DNA from: Thermodesulfobacteriota bacterium
GTDB lineage: Bacteria > Desulfobacterota > BSN033 > UBA1163
Direction: 5' to 3'
Assembly: GCA_030024065.1 (NCBI GenBank)
Contig: JASEIE010000252.1
Location: 1-5,851 of the forward strand
DNA: 5,851 bases
In this document: positions 1 through 5,702 of the stretch, in pieces
How positions within the stretch are numbered: position 1 is the first letter of the stretch
Layout: the number at the start of each line of letters is the position of its first letter
Notes under the pieces: generated by a model
Seen by the model: only the letters and a program-made list of their open reading frames with translations
The model's database searches: none
Told to the model about the DNA's origin: nothing
Translations under genes and position numbers: made by a program

Positions 1-55
1 CACTTTTCAAGTTTAAATTCATTAAAAACAGTGCACTTTTCAACTTTAAATGACA
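1..55 (-). mobile_element. Possible end of an IS21-like insertion sequence (partial, cut by the window edge)
   Basis: Two direct copies of an 18-bp repeat are seen at 1-18 and 34-51 (CACTTTTCAAGTTTAAAT and CACTTTTCAACTTTAAAT, 17 of 18 identical, period 33). Read on the minus strand, the segment begins TGTCATTTAAAGTTGAAAAG at 55. IS21-family elements are known to begin with 5'-TG and to carry several repeated transposase-binding sequences near each end, and this layout fits. No transposase gene is in the window, so this is an inference from the terminal pattern only. If correct, the element body lies to the left of position 1 and it inserted about 16 bp upstream of the rpmH -35 box. The alternative is an ordinary AT-rich intergenic repeat. 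No convincing DnaA box is seen here. Confidence 0.35.
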
Positions 56-70
56 GAATTTCGGGCGGTC

Positions 71-99
71 TTGACAATTGAAAAAAAATATGGTTTATT
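71..99 (+). promoter_or_regulatory. Sigma70-type promoter of the rpmH operon
   Basis: A perfect -35 hexamer TTGACA (71-76) is followed after 17 bp by TTTATT (94-99), which matches four of six bases of the -10 consensus. The spacer is A-rich (a run of eight A at 82-89 or thereabouts). Transcription would start near 106, leaving a leader of about 40 nt before rpmH. It is the only good promoter seen upstream of the gene cluster, so it probably drives rpmH-rnpA-yidD-yidC-jag. The -10 assignment is less certain than the -35. Confidence 0.65.
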
Positions 100-147
100 C
101 AAAAAGTTTAATTATATCAAAAATAAGACACTTAAAAGAGGGTTTCA

Positions 148-282
148 ATGAAAAGGACTTATCAGCCAAGCAATATCAGAAGGAAGAGGACCCATGGTTT
201 CTTAGAAAGGAATAGTACCAAGAGCGGCCGGAATGTCCTCAAGCGGCGGAGAGCGAAGGGGAGGAAAAGGCTGACCGTTTAG
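148..282 (+). CDS. rpmH: 50S ribosomal protein bL34
   Basis: This 44-residue, very basic protein is the large-subunit ribosomal protein bL34, which binds 23S rRNA. The whole family signature is visible: it begins [18 protein letters not shown] and ends with the Arg/Lys-rich tail [12 protein letters not shown]. Length equals the usual 44-46 residues. The start ATG is preceded by AGAGGG (137-142) at a short 5-6 nt spacing. Its TAG stop shares its final G with the GTG start of rnpA (sequence TAGTG), so the two are likely translationally coupled. It is first in the operon, directly behind the promoter at 71-99, as in many bacteria where rpmH lies next to dnaA or the origin. Confidence 0.98.
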   Translation: MKRTYQPSNIRRKRTHGFLERNSTKSGRNVLKRRRAKGRKRLTV

Positions 283-617
283 TGAAAGGTTCATTCAGAT
301 TCACCAAAAGGGAGAGGATCACCCTTCCCCAGGACTTCAGGCAGGTGATGAAATCGGGAAGGAGACTCGCCTCAAAGAATTTTATCTTTTTTCTCCGGGA
401 AAATGAGAGAGGGTCTCATCGATTGGGCATTGTGGTGAAGAAGGAAATCGGCCCGGCGACCCTCCGCAACAGAATGAAACGGTATCTTCGAGAATTCTTT
501 CGCCTCCATAAGCATCAGATTAAGGGATCATTTGATATGATCATCCTTGTTAAAAAAGGGAGCCTTCCTGATCGATACAGGGAGACAGAAGAGGAATTAA
601 GACGGGTCTTAATATGA
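282..617 (+). CDS. rnpA: Ribonuclease P protein component
   Basis: RnpA is the protein subunit of RNase P; it assists the catalytic RNA in removing the 5' leader of precursor tRNAs. At 111 residues it has the usual family length. The diagnostic basic helix is present as RNRMKRYLREFF (residues 62-73), and the N-terminal F-x-F-TKRERI segment that helps form the leader-binding cleft is also visible (residues 5-13). The start is GTG, chosen because it gives the conserved N-terminus and because it overlaps the rpmH stop by one base; no strong Shine-Dalgarno sequence lies at normal spacing, which fits coupling to rpmH. Its TGA stop overlaps the yidD ATG (ATGA). Nothing looks damaged. Confidence 0.97.
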   Translation: MKGSFRFTKRERITLPQDFRQVMKSGRRLASKNFIFFLRENERGSHRLGIVVKKEIGPATLRNRMKRYLREFFRLHKHQIKGSFDMIILVKKGSLPDRYRETEEELRRVLI

Positions 618-868
618 GAGAGAAGGCGGTTCATCAGGTTCTAAAAAGAGCCCTATTCACCCTGCTCCATATCTATCAACATACCCTCTCACTCCTCCTT
701 GGACCCTGCTGTCGGTTTTTCCCGTCCTGTTCATCCTATGCCTTAGAATCGATTGAGCGTTTCGGAACGCTGGGAGGGATCAAGCTTACCCTGAAGAGGC
801 TCATCAAATGCCATCCTTTCAGTCCTGGCGGATACGATCCGGTTCCTGAAACCACCAAAAATCTTTAG
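614..868 (+). CDS. yidD: Membrane protein insertion efficiency factor YidD
   Basis: This is a small (84-residue) YidD family protein, known to be membrane-associated and to improve YidC-dependent insertion of inner-membrane proteins. The family core is complete: GPCCRFFPSCSSYALESIER (residues 30-49) with its three cysteines, then RLIKCHPFSPGGYDPVP (residues 62-78). An amphipathic/hydrophobic N-terminal stretch (about residues 8-29) would lie on the membrane. The ATG overlaps the rnpA stop as ATGA, and only weak purine-rich sequence precedes it, so translation is probably coupled. Located between rnpA and yidC, its standard position. Length is normal for the family (70-100). Confidence 0.96.
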   Translation: MREKAVHQVLKRALFTLLHIYQHTLSLLLGPCCRFFPSCSSYALESIERFGTLGGIKLTLKRLIKCHPFSPGGYDPVPETTKNL

Positions 869-893
869 GAAGGAAATTTAGGGCAATACACTT

Positions 894-2609
894 ATGAACA
901 AAAATGCTATCTTAGCGATAATATTGACTTTTGCAGTTATTTTCTTTTGGGGGATCATCCAGTCAAAGTTCTTTCCCCAACCTTCGGATGACCCGTCAAA
1001 AAAGGAGGTCAGAAAGGAAGAAGTTGTCCCCCCGGAAAAGAGAGAGACAAAGCCTTTAAAGGAGGGGGAGGCTGTTTCCAGACCCAAAGTCCATATAAAA
1101 AAGGAGACCTCCATTGAGACCAGTAACTACCTGGCTATCTTCACCTCCGAAGGTGCGAGGCTGAAACATTTTAAACTGGAGCAGTATGAAGACCGGGTGA
1201 AAGAGTCCTCTCTCACAATAAGTTTGACCCGGTTCTTCAAGAACCTCTTTGGCGGCAAAGCAGAGGAGCCGAAGAAGCCGGAGCCCCTCGATCTGGTGAA
1301 TACGAACGAGGGGGAAGGGCTCCCCTTGGGACTGGTCTTTCATCCCTCCTCCGGCAATGGAGGGTGGGAGGTTGATAAAGAGAAGCTTCGGTTGTTAAAG
1401 GCCGGGGAGAAGGGGGAGGTTACCTTTTCGAAAGTCTTAGATAACGAATTGATAATATTTAAGAAATATAGATTTACATCGGAAAATAACGCCATCGATC
1501 TGGAAGTAGAGATTCAGAACAAAACCTCAAAGGAGATCACTACCCAGCTGGGACTGGAATGGGTCGGAAAGGTTGAGCTGGAGAAGTTTGCCGACGAGGG
1601 AAATAAAGATTTTGGTTTGAAGTATGCATTTTTGAAGAACCAGAAGGTGGAGAGGACGGATCTTGGAGGGGTGGGTGCATCGGGTTGCACCCCGGGTTGT
1701 GGATCGCCAAAGAGAAAGATCGAACCCTTCGAATCCTCAGACCAGGGAGCTATCGGATGGTATGCCTTTGAGGGAGAGTATTTCACTACCATTATTGTTC
1801 CACCCTCCTCAGAAAAGAATGTTATCCTGAGCGTGAAAGGGGATGATAAGAATATTTTGAAAGCCCTTTTGACCGCCTCTCCCTTCTCCGTACCGCCCCA
1901 AGGGGCCGTACGGATGGCGTATCGGATCTATCTGGGGCCCAAGGAGATAGGTACCCTGAAAGAGCTGGGCGTAGGGGCGGAGGGCCTGATCGATTTTGGC
2001 TTCTTTACGATCATTGCCAAACCGCTGCTCTGGTTTTTGAAACTGACCCATGGTGTCACGAAGAATTTCGGCATCGATATCATCATCCTCAGCATTTTGA
2101 TCAAGATCATCTTTTTGCCCCTGACACAGATCAGTTTCAAGTCGATGAAGGAGATGCAGAAGGTCGGGCCGGAGATGGCCCGCCTCAAAGAGCAATACAA
2201 GAACGACAAGGCAAGGCTTCAGCAGGAGACCATGCTCCTCTACAAAAGAAGAAAGATCAACCCCATGAGCGGCTGCCTTCCCATGTTGATCCAGATACCA
2301 GTCTTCATTGCCCTCTACAATGCCCTCCAGAATACGATTGAGATGAGGCATGCCCCTTTTCTCCTCTGGATCATGGATCTCTCTGCAAAAGATCCCATTT
2401 ACATCACGCCCATCATTATGGGCGCCACCATGGTCCTTCAGCAGAAAATGACCCCTACGGTAGCCGATCCAGCCCAAGCCAAGCTTTTCATGCTGATGCC
2501 GATTATGTTCACATTCCTCTTCCTCAGTTTTCCCTCCGGTCTCGTCTTATACTGGCTGGTCACCAATGTCTTATCGATCGCCCATCAATATTATATGAAC
2601 AAAAATTGA
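894..2609 (+). CDS. yidC: Membrane protein insertase YidC (Gram-negative type)
   Basis: YidC inserts and folds inner-membrane proteins, alone or with SecYEG. The 571-residue protein shows an N-terminal membrane anchor (about 5-23), a charged linker (28-75), a large periplasmic P1 domain (about 76-350), and the conserved Oxa1-like core (about 365-565). Core hallmarks are NPMSGCLPMLIQIPVFIALY (456-475), APFLLWIMDLSAKDP (487-501), QQKMTP (516-521) and FPSGLVLYW (546-554). By alignment from memory with E. coli YidC, the groove Arg of helix TM2 (IVRGIMYPLT) is Lys404 here (ILIKIIFLPLT), a conservative change. The P1 domain carries an unusual Cys pair, GCTPGCG (Cys265, Cys269). The C-terminal tail is short (HQYYMNKN) and lacks a long basic extension. 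The ATG is 25 nt after yidD, with only a modest ribosome binding site. Confidence 0.97.
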   Translation: MNKNAILAIILTFAVIFFWGIIQSKFFPQPSDDPSKKEVRKEEVVPPEKRETKPLKEGEAVSRPKVHIKKETSIETSNYLAIFTSEGARLKHFKLEQYEDRVKESSLTISLTRFFKNLFGGKAEEPKKPEPLDLVNTNEGEGLPLGLVFHPSSGNGGWEVDKEKLRLLKAGEKGEVTFSKVLDNELIIFKKYRFTSENNAIDLEVEIQNKTSKEITTQLGLEWVGKVELEKFADEGNKDFGLKYAFLKNQKVERTDLGGVGASGCTPGCGSPKRKIEPFESSDQGAIGWYAFEGEYFTTIIVPPSSEKNVILSVKGDDKNILKALLTASPFSVPPQGAVRMAYRIYLGPKEIGTLKELGVGAEGLIDFGFFTIIAKPLLWFLKLTHGVTKNFGIDIIILSILIKIIFLPLTQISFKSMKEMQKVGPEMARLKEQYKNDKARLQQETMLLYKRRKINPMSGCLPMLIQIPVFIALYNALQNTIEMRHAPFLLWIMDLSAKDPIYITPIIMGATMVLQQKMTPTVADPAQAKLFMLMPIMFTFLFLSFPSGLVLYWLVTNVLSIAHQYYMNKN

Positions 2610-2619
2610 GGTTCAAGAA

Positions 2620-3084
2620 TTGAGAGAAGAGAGTGTCGAGATTGCCAGGCAACTGTTGATGGGATTGCTGGAGCGGATGGGGGTTAAGGCCGAGGCGGAG
2701 GCCTCCTTGAGAGGAGGAGACCTCTATCTCGATGTCGCAGGCGATAAGGAAGGAATTCTTATAGGAAAGCATGGTCGGACCCTGGACTCCCTTCAGTTTC
2801 TGATCAACCGGATGGTCAATAAACAGTTGAAGGAAGCCGTGAGAGTCTATCTCGACATAAACCATTATAAGGTGAAAAGGGCCGATTCATTATCGAAGAT
2901 GGCCACCCGTTTGGGAGAGAGGGTGAAACGGTCGGGAAAGCCCTTTACGGTCGGCCCCCTCAATCCCCATGATCGAAGGATCATTCATATGGCTCTAAAG
3001 GAAGACCTTTTCCTTGAGACAGAAAGCCTCGGGGAGGGGGAGATGAAGAGAGTCAGGATCATTCCGAAGAGTCAAACCCCTTGA
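2620..3084 (+). CDS. jag: Jag/KhpB family RNA-binding protein (KH + R3H domains)
   Basis: This 154-residue protein belongs to the Jag (KhpB/EloR) family, small RNA-binding proteins encoded after yidC; in Gram-positives they influence cell elongation and bind many RNAs, but the role here is not established. A KH domain spans about residues 25-85 with its GxxG loop GKHG (49-52) in the context GILIGKHGRTLDSLQF. An R3H domain covers about 88-150, with the R-x3-H motif at Arg119-His123 (NPHDRRIIHMAL). The N-terminal Jag_N domain found in many homologues is absent. The start is TTG: GAGG at 2608-2611 overlaps the yidC TGA and sits 8 nt upstream, and no ATG or GTG lies between the upstream in-frame stop and this point. 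It is the last gene of the tight operon. Confidence 0.93.
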   Translation: MREESVEIARQLLMGLLERMGVKAEAEASLRGGDLYLDVAGDKEGILIGKHGRTLDSLQFLINRMVNKQLKEAVRVYLDINHYKVKRADSLSKMATRLGERVKRSGKPFTVGPLNPHDRRIIHMALKEDLFLETESLGEGEMKRVRIIPKSQTP

Positions 3085-3125
3085 ACCAGATTACCCCGAT
3101 CGCATAGAAAATAAGGGTTTTGTTC

Positions 3126-3278
3126 AACGGTAACGGTAAGGATACCTGTATCGCTAATAATAGGCTACGTTTGTCGTTGTCGAAGCTCGTATCGAGGCTC
3201 GTCTGATGAGACTGGATATTTCGAGCTTCTAATTTCAAGCCTCTTGCTTCGATACGAGCGTCGCCACCCGTAACCGTT
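3126..3278. repeat. Nested inverted-repeat element between jag and mnmE (MITE-like or structured)
   Basis: The 275-bp gap 3085-3359 has no gene. It holds an element bounded by imperfect inverted repeats AACGGTAACGG (3126-3136) and CCGTAACCGTT (3268-3278), 10 of 11 paired. Inside, 3181-3198 pairs with 3246-3263: a perfect 11-bp core GCTCGTATCGA/TCGATACGAGC (3185-3195, 3249-3259) plus flanking pairs with few mismatches. Smaller hairpins lie within it, including GATAC-CT-GTATC (3141-3152), GTCT-GATG-AGAC (3201-3212), and GAGGCTCG (3194-3201) with CGAGCTTC (3222-3229), which would compete with the long stem. CGTAACCGT occurs at 3269-3277 and again at 3302-3310. The layout suggests a small non-autonomous element or a structured leader of mnmE; I do not recognise a named family. 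Confidence 0.55.
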
Positions 3279-3341
3279 TGACTATTAATCTAAACGGGCC
3301 TCGTAACCGTAACCCAAGCCCCCGGAGTATTTTCATGGTTA

Positions 3342-3350
3342 GAGGGTGAT
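3342..3350 (+). promoter_or_regulatory. Ribosome binding site of mnmE
   Basis: GAGGGTGAT closely resembles the full anti-16S complement GGAGGTGAT and ends 9 nt before the ATG at 3360, which supports that start over later ones. No clear promoter is seen in the preceding gap. Confidence 0.6.
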
Positions 3351-3359
3351 GCTCCCGTT

Positions 3360-4769
3360 ATGAAGGATTCTTCCAAAAATATTTTACCCGAAGAAGAAGA
3401 GACGATTGCCGCCATTTCAACCCCTTTCGGAGAAAGTGGAATCGGTATCGTCCGCATGAGTGGCCCCAGGGCAGAATCCATTGCCAGGCGGCTCTTCAGG
3501 CCGAAAAGAGACCCATTCTCCTTTATTTCCCACCAGTTTCATTACGGAGAGATCATCGATCCGGGGAATGGCCATCCCGTTGATGAAGTCCTCATCGTCC
3601 TGATGAAGGCTCCAAAGACCTATACCCGAGAGGATATTGTGGAGATTCATTGCCATGGGGGATACTTGAATATCCAGAGGGTGTTAGAGCTGGTGCTGGA
3701 GCAGGGGGCCAGGATGGCCCAGCCAGGGGAATTCACGAAAAGGGCTTTTCTCAATGGCAGAATCGATCTCACTCAGGCCGAAGCTGTGATCGATCTGATT
3801 AAGGCCAAAACCGTGGACAGCCTTGAGATTGCGGGTCAACAGTTGAGAGGAGTCCTTTATAGAGAAATGGCCTCCATCAGAGAGAGACTCATCGAACACT
3901 TGGCTCTTATTGAAGCTCATATCGATTTTCCAGAGGAGGAGATCGAGCCGATTGCCTTTGGGGCAGCGACAAAAGATCTCCTGAGAATGGTTCAAAAAAT
4001 GGAAGAATGGATTTCTTCCTACGAAGAGGGAAGGGTATTTCGGGAAGGGATCTCCTGCGCGATCGTTGGAAAGACCAATGTTGGAAAGTCGAGCCTTCTC
4101 AATGTGTTATTAAAACAGGAGAGGGCCATTGTCACTCCGATTCCCGGGACGACAAGAGATGTGATTGAAGAGGTTTTAAATATTCATGGTATTCCAGTCC
4201 GCCTGATGGATACGGCTGGGTTGAGAAAAGCCAAGGATTCGATTGAGCAGGAAGGTGTCAGGAGGGCGAGGGAGCGGGTGGCAGACGCTGATATTGTCCT
4301 TTTAATGCTGGATGGAAGCCGGAGGCTGGATGAAGATGATGAGGAAATCTTTCGAGAGGTCAAAGAGAAAAAAAAGGTGGTCATTGTAAACAAGAAAGAC
4401 CTTCCTCTCAAGATTTCCTTAGAAGAGGTAATGAAACAGCATCCGGGAGATCCGGTGGTTTCCATTTCAGCATTGAAAAAAGAGGGGATCGATGATCTGA
4501 AGAAGGCCATTTATCATTCTTTAATTCACAGAGAGATAAGAACGACGCCAGAACATCTGATCGTTGCCAATATCCGTCATAAGGCCGCTCTTTCACAGGC
4601 GAAGGGAAATCTTTCGAATGCATTGAAAGGACTGGAAGAGGAGGCATCGCTTGTGCTTATTGCCTTTGAAATACGGGCAACCCTCGATGCCATTGGAGAG
4701 ATGGTGGGGGAGACAACGACCGAAGAAGTTCTTAACCGCATCTTCGAACAGTTCTGCATCGGCAAGTGA
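3360..4769 (+). CDS. mnmE: tRNA uridine-5-carboxymethylaminomethyl(34) synthesis GTPase MnmE
   Basis: MnmE (TrmE), a GTPase working with MnmG, builds the (carboxymethyl)aminomethyl group on wobble U34 of certain tRNAs, using a tetrahydrofolate one-carbon donor. The 469-residue protein is full length. The N-terminal folate-binding domain starts with DTIAAISTPFG-like sequence (ETIAAISTPFGESGIGIVR, 14-32). The helical domain contains the embedded G domain: G1 GKTNVGKS (237-244), G2 PGTTRD (262-267), G3 DTAG (284-287), G4 NKKD (344-347), G5 SAL (370-372). The C-terminus is the catalytic signature FCIGK, with Cys466. A gap of 275 bp separates it from jag, so it may be transcribed separately. mnmG, its usual partner and frequent neighbour, does not follow here. 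Confidence 0.98.
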   Translation: MKDSSKNILPEEEETIAAISTPFGESGIGIVRMSGPRAESIARRLFRPKRDPFSFISHQFHYGEIIDPGNGHPVDEVLIVLMKAPKTYTREDIVEIHCHGGYLNIQRVLELVLEQGARMAQPGEFTKRAFLNGRIDLTQAEAVIDLIKAKTVDSLEIAGQQLRGVLYREMASIRERLIEHLALIEAHIDFPEEEIEPIAFGAATKDLLRMVQKMEEWISSYEEGRVFREGISCAIVGKTNVGKSSLLNVLLKQERAIVTPIPGTTRDVIEEVLNIHGIPVRLMDTAGLRKAKDSIEQEGVRRARERVADADIVLLMLDGSRRLDEDDEEIFREVKEKKKVVIVNKKDLPLKISLEEVMKQHPGDPVVSISALKKEGIDDLKKAIYHSLIHREIRTTPEHLIVANIRHKAALSQAKGNLSNALKGLEEEASLVLIAFEIRATLDAIGEMVGETTTEEVLNRIFEQFCIGK

Positions 4770-4805
4770 TTCCCTCTTTAAAAAGGAACTAAAACTCCCC
4801 TCTTT

Positions 4806-4858
4806 GGTCTCCGACCCAGAGCGCCTGCCTGCCGGTAGGCGGGGTCTCTGACCCGGAG
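4806..4858. repeat. Palindrome copy 1 flanked by 16-bp direct repeats
   Basis: GGTCTCCGACCCAGAG (4806-4821) and GGTCTCTGACCCGGAG (4843-4858) are direct repeats, 14 of 16 identical. Between them lies the first copy of a GC-rich palindromic repeat, CCTGCCTGCCGGTAGGCGGG (4824-4843). Such palindromes recur in intergenic regions of many uncultured bacterial genomes; no function is known to me. It could fold as a hairpin in mnmE mRNA, but no T-run follows, so I do not call it a terminator. Confidence 0.7.
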
Positions 4859-4861
4859 GGT

Positions 4862-4904
4862 AAAGCCTGCCTGCCGGTAGGCAGGGGAGGTTGGGAGGGA
4901 TTTT
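4862..4904. repeat. GC-rich palindromic repeat, copy 2 (left of parS)
   Basis: This 43-bp unit contains the near-perfect 20-bp palindrome CCTGCCTGCCGGTAGGCAGG (4866-4885, one mismatched pair), then GGAGGTTGGGAGGGATTTT. It recurs in the same orientation at 4965-5006. The two copies bracket the parS site. Confidence 0.8.
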
Positions 4905-4907
4905 AGG

Positions 4908-4923
4908 TGTTTCACGTGAAACA
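4908..4923. promoter_or_regulatory. parS: parS centromere-like site (ParB binding)
   Basis: TGTTTCACGTGAAACA is a perfect 16-bp palindrome and is identical to the consensus bacterial chromosomal parS recognised by ParB/Spo0J. ParB loads at parS, spreads as a CTP-dependent clamp, and with ParA and SMC/condensin organises and segregates the origin region. Its position just after mnmE in the rpmH-rnpA-yidC-mnmE cluster is where parS and parAB are commonly found. parA and parB are not in the window. The site is intergenic and lies between two copies of a palindromic repeat. Confidence 0.92.
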
Positions 4924-4964
4924 TCCAAAGCCTTCATTCTATCTTTCTTTTTCCTCCCTTTAGG

Positions 4965-5006
4965 AAAGCCTGCCTGCGGTAGCCAGGGGAGGACGGGAGG
5001 GATTTT
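4965..5006. repeat. GC-rich palindromic repeat, copy 3 (right of parS, decayed)
   Basis: This matches copy 2 over its full length, from AAAGCCTGCCTGC to GGGAGGGATTTT, but has lost one C at the palindrome centre, has C for G in the right arm (AGCCAGG instead of AGGCAGG), and AC for TT in the spacer, so the hairpin is weakened. A pyrimidine-rich tract (about 4938-4960) lies between parS and this copy. Confidence 0.75.
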
Positions 5007-5034
5007 TGCTCCAATTTGACAAATTTCACAAGTC

Positions 5035-5039
5035 GGAGG
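5035..5039 (+). promoter_or_regulatory. Shine-Dalgarno sequence fixing a TTG start
   Basis: GGAGG is 9 nt upstream of the TTG at 5049. The next in-frame ATG (5067) is 27 nt away, too far for this site, so the TTG is the better start for the thioesterase gene. Confidence 0.75.
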
Positions 5040-5048
5040 TAATCCAAT

Positions 5049-5552
5049 TTGAACGAAGAAGAAATCATGAACTCTTGGGAAGGTCATTGCTTCGGCTGTT
5101 CTCGAAAAAATGTCCAGGGTTTGCAACTCCGTTTTTCGGTTTCAGAACAGGGATGCTTCACCCGGTGCATGATCCCTGATCACTTCTGTGGGTTTGATGG
5201 GCTGGCACACGGCGGCATCATTGCCACCCTTCTGGACGAGGTGTCAGCGTGGACGATCATCTCCCGTCTCGGCAAATTCGGAATTACTCAAGAGATTCGG
5301 ATTCGTTATCTAAAACCCGTGCCCACGAACACGGAGATAATGGCAGAGGGAAAAATCCTTAACTGCGACGAGAAAAATGGCGCGGTCCAGGCTGCCATTC
5401 TTTCTGCAGAGGGGACATTGCTGGCAGAGAGCGAGAGCCAGTGGGTCTTCCCAAGCCTTTCTATCATCTCAAGGATATCAGGAGTGGAAGAATCAACATT
5501 GAAGCAGTTCCTGGCGAGTTCATCCCGAAAAGAGGAAGGGGTCGAAAGATGA
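5049..5552 (+). CDS. PaaI/YbgC-like hot-dog-fold acyl-CoA thioesterase
   Basis: This 167-residue protein looks like a 4HBT (hot-dog) superfamily thioesterase of the PaaI type, enzymes that hydrolyse acyl-CoA thioesters; the substrate cannot be told. It opens with the common CFGCSxxNxxGL segment (Cys14, Cys17), has the hallmark GLAHGGIIATLLDEVSAW (51-68) with the His54-Gly-Gly turn and acidic Asp63/Glu64 on the long helix, and a later strand IRIRYLKPVP (83-92). The region to about residue 136 covers the domain; the last 30 residues are a low-conservation tail ending near a transposon remnant, so the native C-terminus may have been altered. The TTG start is supported by GGAGG at 5035-5039. Upstream lies a repeat-rich 279-bp gap with parS; no reliable promoter was found. 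Confidence 0.85.
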   Translation: MNEEEIMNSWEGHCFGCSRKNVQGLQLRFSVSEQGCFTRCMIPDHFCGFDGLAHGGIIATLLDEVSAWTIISRLGKFGITQEIRIRYLKPVPTNTEIMAEGKILNCDEKNGAVQAAILSAEGTLLAESESQWVFPSLSIISRISGVEESTLKQFLASSSRKEEGVER

Positions 5553-5574
5553 CTTTAAATGGTCAAAAAAATAT

Positions 5575-5702
5575 GGGGTCAAAGCTAAATTATACACTTT
5601 ATTCGGGTGGGGAAATGTGGTAGGTTGGGCATATGGCACGGCAGTTGCGGATTGAACATGAGGGGGCTTTCTATCATATAACCTCTGAAAGATTTTGGGG
5701 TC
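5575..5702 (+). mobile_element. Possible remnant of a RAYT-type element bounded by GGGGTC
   Basis: GGGGTC occurs at 5575-5580 and again at 5697-5702, and these copies bracket a short stretch containing the start of a transposase gene. GGTCAAA is also repeated just inside and outside the left boundary (5561-5567, 5577-5583). The right copy forms the palindrome GGGGTCCCC (5697-5705), the point at which recognisable transposase sequence has just ended. I infer an element that lost almost all of its interior, with this short span remaining. The boundaries are tentative. Confidence 0.35.

Noticed and set aside
1..147. Replication origin or DnaA boxes upstream of rpmH
   Set aside because: The region is AT-rich and the gene context suggests an origin nearby, but no match to TTATNCACA is visible.
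1809..2477. Minus-strand reading frame of 222 codons inside yidC
   Set aside because: It is fully antisense to a clear conserved gene and its sequence is His/Leu/Asp-rich without recognisable motifs.
3073..3123. AAACCC (3074-3079) and GGGTTTTGTT (from 3115) as a terminator after jag
   Set aside because: The stem is only six base pairs with a loop of 35 nt and no proper T-run.
3203..3230. CTGATGA at 3203-3209, the core of a hammerhead ribozyme
   Set aside because: The required stem II followed by GAAA is absent; the bases are explained by the small hairpin GTCT-GATG-AGAC (3201-3212).
4823..5006. CRISPR array from the repeated GC-rich units
   Set aside because: There are only three units of unequal spacing, they are palindromic intergenic repeats, and no cas genes are present.
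5016..5044. TTGACA at 5016-5021 as a -35 box for the thioesterase gene
   Set aside because: The -10 at correct spacing would be GTAATC overlapping the Shine-Dalgarno sequence, and transcription would begin at or after the start codon.
4593..5126. Minus-strand reading frame of 177 codons across the end of mnmE and the gap
   Set aside because: It overlaps mnmE antisense and its middle is translated palindromic repeat and parS DNA (Pro/Leu/Gly-rich); no family resemblance.
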